Shown here: in pieces, positions 59,998-64,000 of the stretch
Position numbering within the stretch: position 1 is the first letter of the stretch
How the letters are laid out: every line of letters starts with the position of its first letter
NCBI RefSeq assembly: GCF_000373905.1
Contig: NZ_KB892705.1
Coordinates: 868,001-932,000, forward strand
Length of the DNA: 64,000 nucleotides
Origin: Mycobacterium sp. 155
Lineage (GTDB): Bacteria; Actinomycetota; Actinomycetes; Mycobacteriales; Mycobacteriaceae
Reading direction: 5' to 3'
Made by a program: the position numbers and the translations under genes
The notes under the pieces: model-generated
Told to the model about the DNA's origin: nothing
Database searches by the model: none
What the model saw: the letters and a program-made list of their open reading frames with translations, nothing else

Positions 59998-60354
59998 ATG
60001 ACTGTTCAGGACGAATCGGACATTCAGACCCACGGTGTGATCCTGTCCGACGCGGCCGCCGCCAAGGCGAAGGCGCTGCTGGATCAGGAGGGTCGCGACG
60101 ACCTCGCGCTGCGGATCGCCGTTCAGCCAGGTGGCTGCGCGGGCCTGCGTTACAACCTGTTCTTCGACGACCGCACCCTCGACGGTGACCTGACCTCCGA
60201 GTTCGGCGGCGTGAAGCTGACTGTCGACCGGATGAGCGCTCCGTACGTCCAGGGCGCGACCATCGACTTCGTCGACACCATCGAGAAGCAGGGCTTCACA
60301 ATCGACAACCCGAACGCCACCGGCTCCTGCGCCTGCGGCGATTCCTTCAACTGA
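59998..60354 (+). CDS. A-type Fe-S cluster carrier/insertion protein (HesB/ErpA family)
   Basis: A 118-residue A-type scaffold. The three conserved Cys are in PGGCAGLRYNLFF near residue 44 and SCACGDSFN at the C-terminus, although the final motif reads CAC where many family members have CGC. It delivers Fe-S clusters to apoproteins, for example the LipA auxiliary cluster, by analogy. The ATG at 59998 follows GGGAGAGCA. It is divergent from the DUF3043 gene. It matches Rv2204c. Confidence 0.9.
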   Translation: MTVQDESDIQTHGVILSDAAAAKAKALLDQEGRDDLALRIAVQPGGCAGLRYNLFFDDRTLDGDLTSEFGGVKLTVDRMSAPYVQGATIDFVDTIEKQGFTIDNPNATGSCACGDSFN

Positions 60355-60373
60355 TCTCCACCGCCTGGTCCAC

Positions 60374-60400
60374 GGCCAGTACTGCTTGTCAGTACTGGCC
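60374..60400. terminator. Hairpin between convergent genes, overlapping the DUF-like membrane gene stop
   Basis: GGCCAGTACTG (60374-60384) and its complement (60390-60400) flank a 5-base loop. The right arm encodes the last codons of the membrane protein gene, whose stop is 60389-60391. It is 20 bases past the Fe-S protein stop and could terminate both genes. Confidence 0.72.
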
Positions 60401-61000
60401 GCCGGTGCGTAGCACGTAAGAACACACCAGCACCTCTTCGTCCCCACCGTTCTTGGCATTCTTGGCGACCAACAGCTGCGCCACACCCTGTGCGTCCTCC
60501 TGGGATGCCTGCTGGCCACGCGCCGGTGTGACTTTCATGGTGAAGAGCACCTGGGCCTGCGTGCCCGACCACGGCACGATCTTGTCGATGCTGGTGACGT
60601 CGGCGCGGCCGAACTGCCTGCGGAACGCATCGCTGGCCAGCATGGCCACCGCGAGATCAGCCTTGCGGTCCTTGACCGCGTCGTAGAGACCGCACAGTGT
60701 ATGCCGCGCAATGGTCTCGTCATCGCCGTCGGTCAGTGCGTTCAGATACTGCTGAATCGCAGCTTTGGCCTGTTCATCGGACACCACGCCCGACTGCTGC
60801 GCAGGCTTGCGGGTCACTATCACCACGGTCAGTACGGCTGCCAACACCGCCAGCGTGAGCAACACGGCGAGAACCCGCGGCCAGCGCCGCTTTCTCTGAT
60901 ACTGCACCGGCGGCGGCAGCATCCCCGGATAGACCGCCGACACGTTCTCCGGATACGGCTCGGGCGGAACGGATTCGGGGTACTGGTAGGGACCAGTCAT
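60389..61000 (-). CDS. Single-pass membrane protein with extracytoplasmic domain (Rv2203-like)
   Basis: A 203-residue protein. The N-terminus is Pro/Tyr-rich and cytosolic (residues 1-40: GPYQYPESVPPEPYP). A membrane helix RVLAVLLTLAVLAAVLTVVIV at about 43-63 follows. The extracytoplasmic remainder contains the DEQAKAAIQQYLNALTDGD segment typical of DUF4878/NTF2-like domains, and two Cys (CGLYDAV and LVCSYVL) that might form a disulfide. The function is unknown. ATG 61000 is used; a preceding TTG is possible. Confidence 0.8.
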   Translation of the reverse strand: MTGPYQYPESVPPEPYPENVSAVYPGMLPPPVQYQRKRRWPRVLAVLLTLAVLAAVLTVVIVTRKPAQQSGVVSDEQAKAAIQQYLNALTDGDDETIARHTLCGLYDAVKDRKADLAVAMLASDAFRRQFGRADVTSIDKIVPWSGTQAQVLFTMKVTPARGQQASQEDAQGVAQLLVAKNAKNGGDEEVLVCSYVLRTGGQY

Positions 61001-61134
61001 CAAATGGCGCTCCCCGCGGGTATGTAAGGTGGGTCACCGCTTGACGGTGACCTGGCGTACAGCTACACGCAGGTTAGCGCACCCCGCGGGGCCAGACCGC
61101 GTACGACGACGGTGCAAGGCCGGCCCGGGTAGCC

Positions 61135-61161
61135 TTATCTAGACGACTTAACGAAATTAAG
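61135..61161 (+). promoter_or_regulatory. adoK promoter with downstream inverted repeat
   Basis: TTATCT at 61135-61140 is a good -10 element. CTTAA-CGAAA-TTAAG (61147-61161) is an inverted repeat at about the +1 region, a common repressor position. AAGGA (61159-61163) serves as the ribosome binding site for GTG 61173. Confidence 0.45.
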
Positions 61162-61166
61162 GATGA

Positions 61167-62150
<984 letters not shown>

Positions 62151-62156
62151 TGGTCG

Positions 62157-64000
62157 CTACAGCTGTACCGGGTAGTGCGGCTCTTTGATCTGCGGTGTCA
62201 CGCTGTGCTCGACGAAAATCGCGTGCCACAGCATGAATATGAGCACGGTCCACAAGCGGCGACTGTGGTCGCTGACCCCGTTGCGGTGTTCGTCGAGCAT
62301 GGTGCGCACCGCGGCCAGATCGATCAGCTCACCCGCCTGTGATGCGGCGACCGTGGCGTAGGCCCAGTCCAGCAGCTCGCCCGCGCGCAGCCAGTGTCTG
62401 ATCGGCACCGGGAAGCCCAACTTGGGCCGATGCAGCACGTGGGCGGGAATGATCGGTTCCAATGCGCGACGCAGCGCGTACTTGGTGGTCGAGCGGGTGA
62501 TCTTCTGGTCGACCGGCAGCCGGGAGGCCACCGCGAACACCTCTGGATCCAGGAACGGCACCCGCAGCTCGAGCGAGTTGGCCATGGTCATCTTGTCGGC
62601 CTTGACCAGGATGTCGCCGCGCAGCCAGGTGAACAGGTCGATGTGCTGCATGCGGGCTACCGGATCCCAGCCCTCGGACCGGGCGTAGATCGCGTCCGTC
62701 ACGTCGGTGTGGGTCCAGTCCGGACGGAAACCGGGCAGCACGGCCCGCAGCTGGTCATCGGAGAAGCTGCGGGCGTTGCCGTAGTAGCGCTCTTCCAGAG
62801 TCAGCGAGCCGCGGTGCAGCAGGCTCTTGCCGCGCATCCCTGTCGGCAGTGGCTTGGACGCCTTGCCCAGCGATTTGCGCACCGGCCGGGGGAGATAGTC
62901 GAACGGCTTGAGGGACAGCGGCTCGCGGTAGATCGTGTAGCCGCCGAACAGTTCGTCGGCGCCTTCACCGGAGAGCACCACCTTGACGTGCTTGCGGGCT
63001 TCCCGGGCGATGAAGAACAGCGGCACCAGCGCCGGGTCGGCCACCGGCTCGTCGAGGTACCAGACGATCTCCGGCAGCGCCTCGACGAACTCGGCCTGGC
63101 TGACCACCTTGGTCACGTGGCGGGCGCCGATGGCTTCTGCGGACGCGACGGCCACGTCGACCTCGGAGAATCCCTCGCGCTCGAAGCCGGTGGTGAAAGT
63201 GATCAGCCGCGGATTGTGCCGCATCGCCAACGCGGCGATGGCCGTCGAGTCGATCCCGCCGGACAGGAACGCGCCGACCGTCACATCGGCCCGCATGTGC
63301 TTGGCGACGGAATCCTCCAGGGCGGCAGTGATCTCGTCGTAGCGTGCCTGCTCGGTGCCGGCAGTGACGGGCACAACGGAAAACTTCGGCACGAAATACC
63401 GCGTCACCTCGGGTGCCGAACCAGGCCGGATTCGTGCGTAACTGCCCGATTCGAGCCGGCGGATGCCGCGATTGAGGGTTTCCGGTTCCGGTACGTACTG
63501 CAGCACGGTGTAGTGCTGGACGGCGCGCTCATCGATGCCGAGGTCCAAATCTAGTACCGGGGCCAGATCCAACAGGCACTTCTTCTCACTGCCCACGGCC
63601 GTGCCGCCCGGACCGGTCGCCATGAACAGCGGCTTGATGCCGAACGGGTCACGCGCGCAGAACATCTCTCGCTCCTGGGTGTCCCACAGCGCGAAGGCGA
63701 ACATGCCGCGCAGCCGGTGCAACGCCTCGGTGCCCCAATAGTGGTAGGCCGCGACAATGGCCTCACCATCACCGTCGGTGCGGAATACCGCACCGAATTC
63801 GGACCTCAGTGCTTCACGCAGTTCGAGGTAGTTGTAGATCTCGCCGTTGAACACCAGCACGTACCGGTCCGGCGATTCCGGCGGGCCCCAGCGCAGCGGC
63901 TGGTGGCTGTGGGCGATGTCGATGATCGACAATCGATTGAAGCCGAGCACCACTGCCGGGCCTGCCCCATCAGGACCGGCGTCCGACCAGGTCCCGGGCT
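62157..64000 (-). CDS. asnB: Asparagine synthetase, glutamine-hydrolysing; N-terminus outside window
   Basis: About 614 codons are present; the first residues, including the catalytic Cys-2, lie beyond base 64000. The Ntn glutaminase part shows GFNRLSIIDIAHSHQPL and VFNGEIYNYLELREAL. The synthetase domain has the PP-loop VGAFLSGGIDSTAIAALA at about 215 residues into the visible part and LSGEGADELFGGY. It uses glutamine and aspartate with ATP. M. tuberculosis AsnB also amidates meso-DAP in peptidoglycan, though that is inference here. It is convergent with adoK, 6 bases between stops. Confidence 0.93.
   Translation of the reverse strand, partial: PGTWSDAGPDGAGPAVVLGFNRLSIIDIAHSHQPLRWGPPESPDRYVLVFNGEIYNYLELREALRSEFGAVFRTDGDGEAIVAAYHYWGTEALHRLRGMFAFALWDTQEREMFCARDPFGIKPLFMATGPGGTAVGSEKKCLLDLAPVLDLDLGIDERAVQHYTVLQYVPEPETLNRGIRRLESGSYARIRPGSAPEVTRYFVPKFSVVPVTAGTEQARYDEITAALEDSVAKHMRADVTVGAFLSGGIDSTAIAALAMRHNPRLITFTTGFEREGFSEVDVAVASAEAIGARHVTKVVSQAEFVEALPEIVWYLDEPVADPALVPLFFIAREARKHVKVVLSGEGADELFGGYTIYREPLSLKPFDYLPRPVRKSLGKASKPLPTGMRGKSLLHRGSLTLEERYYGNARSFSDDQLRAVLPGFRPDWTHTDVTDAIYARSEGWDPVARMQHIDLFTWLRGDILVKADKMTMANSLELRVPFLDPEVFAVASRLPVDQKITRSTTKYALRRALEPIIPAHVLHRPKLGFPVPIRHWLRAGELLDWAYATVAASQAGELIDLAAVRTMLDEHRNGVSDHSRRLWTVLIFMLWHAIFVEHSVTPQIKEPHYPVQL

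Overview
The window is a high-GC actinobacterial chromosome segment from a mycobacterium, probably a fast-growing Mycolicibacterium-type species. The evidence is a FAS-II mycolic-acid operon (fabD-acpM-kasA-kasB-accD6) with its MabR regulator, a GlnR-type box before glnA1, AhpE, a PtkA/PtpA pair, a 13E12-family HNH protein, and a gene order that mirrors M. tuberculosis Rv2201 to Rv2252 as I remember it. I see no CRISPR array, insertion sequence, prophage or replication origin. Most of the window is conserved housekeeping DNA with a few inserted accessory genes.

Region 1 (1-6744): a lipid kinase cut by the window edge, an FAD-linked oxidase, a TetR regulator translationally coupled to glycerol-3-phosphate dehydrogenase, then an accessory TetR/FAD-monooxygenase pair with a palindromic operator and a 20-bp-stem inverted repeat. 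Region 2 (6759-16461, minus strand): the FAS-II operon, mabR and aceE. Region 3 (16607-27620): a lipoprotein, a DUF3052 protein, an 11-codon coupling ORF, ahpE, tRNA-Val, an L,D-transpeptidase, a VOC protein, a DUF2236 protein, then cobD, SURF1, ptpA, ptkA, cobC, NIF3, a zinc-ribbon protein and bifunctional RNase H/phosphatase rnhC.

Region 4 (27627-31600): a small accessory cassette (XRE-cupin regulator, divergent thioredoxin-reductase-like flavoprotein and methyltransferase), a 13E12 HNH protein and the RNase P RNA. Region 5 (31602-45467): a CYTH-CHAD protein, panB, two paralogous exported alpha/beta hydrolases (Hip1/CaeA type), a membrane protein, and a nitrogen block of glnA2, glnE and glnA1, with DoxX and dtd lying between glnE and glnA1.

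Region 6 (45612-54600): an RDD protein, then the lipoate operon dlaT - epimerase - lipB - lipA - DUF4191 on the minus strand. LipB and LipA make the cofactor carried by DlaT, and AceE feeds the same complex. EphD follows, with an eroded C-terminal dehydrogenase domain, then pepB. Region 7 (54606-64000): gcvT, ilvE, the cobU-cobT-cobS operon, a DUF3043 protein, an A-type Fe-S protein, a membrane protein, adenosine kinase, and asnB cut by the window edge.

The freshest observations are the 11-codon ORF bridging the DUF3052 gene and ahpE, the nested palindrome holding both ribosome binding sites between pepB and gcvT, the EphD SDR domain lacking its catalytic residues, the XRE-cupin/flavoprotein/methyltransferase cassette with its operators, and several large inverted repeats. 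Residue counts, motifs and coordinates come from the sequence. Comparisons with M. tuberculosis proteins and gene order come from memory and were not computed.
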